Source: Pseudogulbenkiania subflava DSM 22618
GTDB taxonomy: Bacteria > Pseudomonadota > Gammaproteobacteria > Burkholderiales > Chromobacteriaceae
Assembly (NCBI RefSeq): GCF_900177275.1
Contig: NZ_FXAG01000012.1
Location: forward strand, 62,001-126,000
Length of the DNA: 64,000 nucleotides
Direction: 5' to 3'
Shown: positions 63,383 to 64,000 of the stretch, piece by piece
Layout of the letters: every line of letters begins with the position of its first letter
Numbering within the stretch: the stretch's first letter is position 1
Made by a program: the position numbers and the translations under genes
Notes under the pieces: model-generated
Database searches by the model: none
What the model was told of the DNA's origin: nothing
What the model saw: the letters and a program-made list of their open reading frames with translations, nothing else

Positions 63383-64000
63383 TCAGTTCACGGCTGAAGG
63401 CAAAGGGATTTTCGACAACGTCTCCTCAGGATATGCGACCTCCTGTTTCACTCGCGTCCATTCTGTCTTGAGGATTGTTTGGGTCAATTCCTCCGACTGT
63501 TGCACCAGTTCTTGCATCGCGATAATGTACACCGCTGTCGAGCCCATTTCCTGAACCTGGGCACTTGCGACTGCAGTCATATTCTTGCGGATGTCGTTGA
63601 GGTAGTGTCGCAACGTGATGTGGTCTGGCTCTTTGGGGTTGAGCCGAAGCCGTAAGCGAATATGACGCTCTTGGTGCTGTCGATCAAGTTCGCCATTCGA
63701 CTTCGAGAACTCATGTCTTGCAGACGTCATGGTCCGGATCTGCTCCTCTTTTGTCAGAAGCTGGTCGTTCTTTATTTCCTGGATCCTCGCTCGCAGTGCG
63801 TCCCACTTCCACACGACTTCCTGAGACTGCGCAAGGTGGGTGGCGACATCCGAGCGCAATTCATCAATCCATTTCTGGCGCTTGTCTGCGATAAAGGACG
63901 CGGTAGCACGATTGGTAACGAGCCGCTGGACTGCTAGGGTGTCTTGCCCCTGGGCAAGTGTTCTCTTCGCATTTCGCAGGCTCACCCGCGCGGCAATAAG
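63383..64000 (-). CDS. Hypothetical protein, N-terminus beyond the window
   Basis: The leftward frame is open to the window edge (a GTG at 63985 is internal), so at least 205 C-terminal residues are visible. The sequence is mostly helical and charged (TNRATASFIADKRQKWIDEL, RLRLNPKEPDHITLRHYLND), with no membrane segment in the visible part. A similar RxxWIDxLR pattern follows membrane helices in some uncharacterised accessory proteins, so a membrane anchor may lie upstream. Lower GC than the core. I do not recognise its function. Confidence 0.6.
   Translation of the reverse strand, partial: LIAARVSLRNAKRTLAQGQDTLAVQRLVTNRATASFIADKRQKWIDELRSDVATHLAQSQEVVWKWDALRARIQEIKNDQLLTKEEQIRTMTSARHEFSKSNGELDRQHQERHIRLRLRLNPKEPDHITLRHYLNDIRKNMTAVASAQVQEMGSTAVYIIAMQELVQQSEELTQTILKTEWTRVKQEVAYPEETLSKIPLPSAVN

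Noticed and set aside
63182-63554. Two overlapping + strand frames (71 and 103 codons)
   Set aside because: They overlap each other and the partial - strand gene, lack ribosome sites and show no recognisable features.

Overview
This 64 kb window is GC-rich, tightly packed bacterial chromosome that spans the origin region (rpmH-rnpA-yidD-yidC leftward, dnaA-dnaN-gyrB rightward). Gene content points to a betaproteobacterium, most likely of the order Neisseriales outside the classical Neisseria group. The reasons are a DksA with a single cysteine, a BPSS1780-type membrane protein, the pilT/pilU-yggS-proC-yggT block, PilSR-type regulators and beta-type gyrB. I saw no rRNA, tRNA or CRISPR array. 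The classical Neisseria uptake word GCCGTCTGAA was not noticed by eye.

Layout: 1-4850, glutamate/aspartate ABC transport (gltK end, gltL), a LysR regulator, D-amino-acid dehydrogenase, a RidA-type deaminase and a periplasmic amino-acid receptor. 4851-6937, a parS-like site, a 2H phosphoesterase and an EAL/HDOD protein. 7012-11720, pilU and pilT facing yggS-proC-yggT. 11794-13973, cytochrome c, dksA, DAHP synthase. 14074-17613, an AIM24-family protein, molybdenum cofactor genes (moaD, moaE, mobA) and an HPP-CBS membrane protein. 17766-23265, a symporter-sensor kinase, a receiver protein and a sensor fused to a DEDDh exonuclease. 23479-29987, central carbon genes (tkt, gap, pgk, fba) with a LysE exporter. 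30207-37039, a membrane protein, ElaA, parC, pilS/pilR-like genes. 37255-42243, a receiver protein and a large hybrid kinase with HPt. 42244-46741, an IS110 relic, transhydrogenase pntAa-pntAb-pntB, a TauE exporter. 46936-49333, glycerophosphodiesterase and GlpD. 49579-53520, a degenerate GGDEF protein overlapping the end of mnmE. 54064-61778, the origin block. 61779-64000, a visibly lower-GC accessory stretch with an HNH-like protein and a truncated hypothetical gene.

Three non-coding signals stand out. First, the 11-mer GGTTGGCCGAA (either strand) occurs nine times, mostly between genes or at gene ends, and once as an inverted pair forming a hairpin. It behaves like a DNA-uptake word in a genome that carries type IV pilus motors. 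Second, five copies of a 145-255 bp imperfectly palindromic intergenic element sit at gene 3' ends, two of them filling gaps between convergent genes. Their centres covary. Third, a GTAG-headed REP pair (BIME) lies between pgk and gap. The dnaA leader also carries a terminator-like hairpin just before the start codon, and a DnaA box overlaps the predicted dnaA -35.
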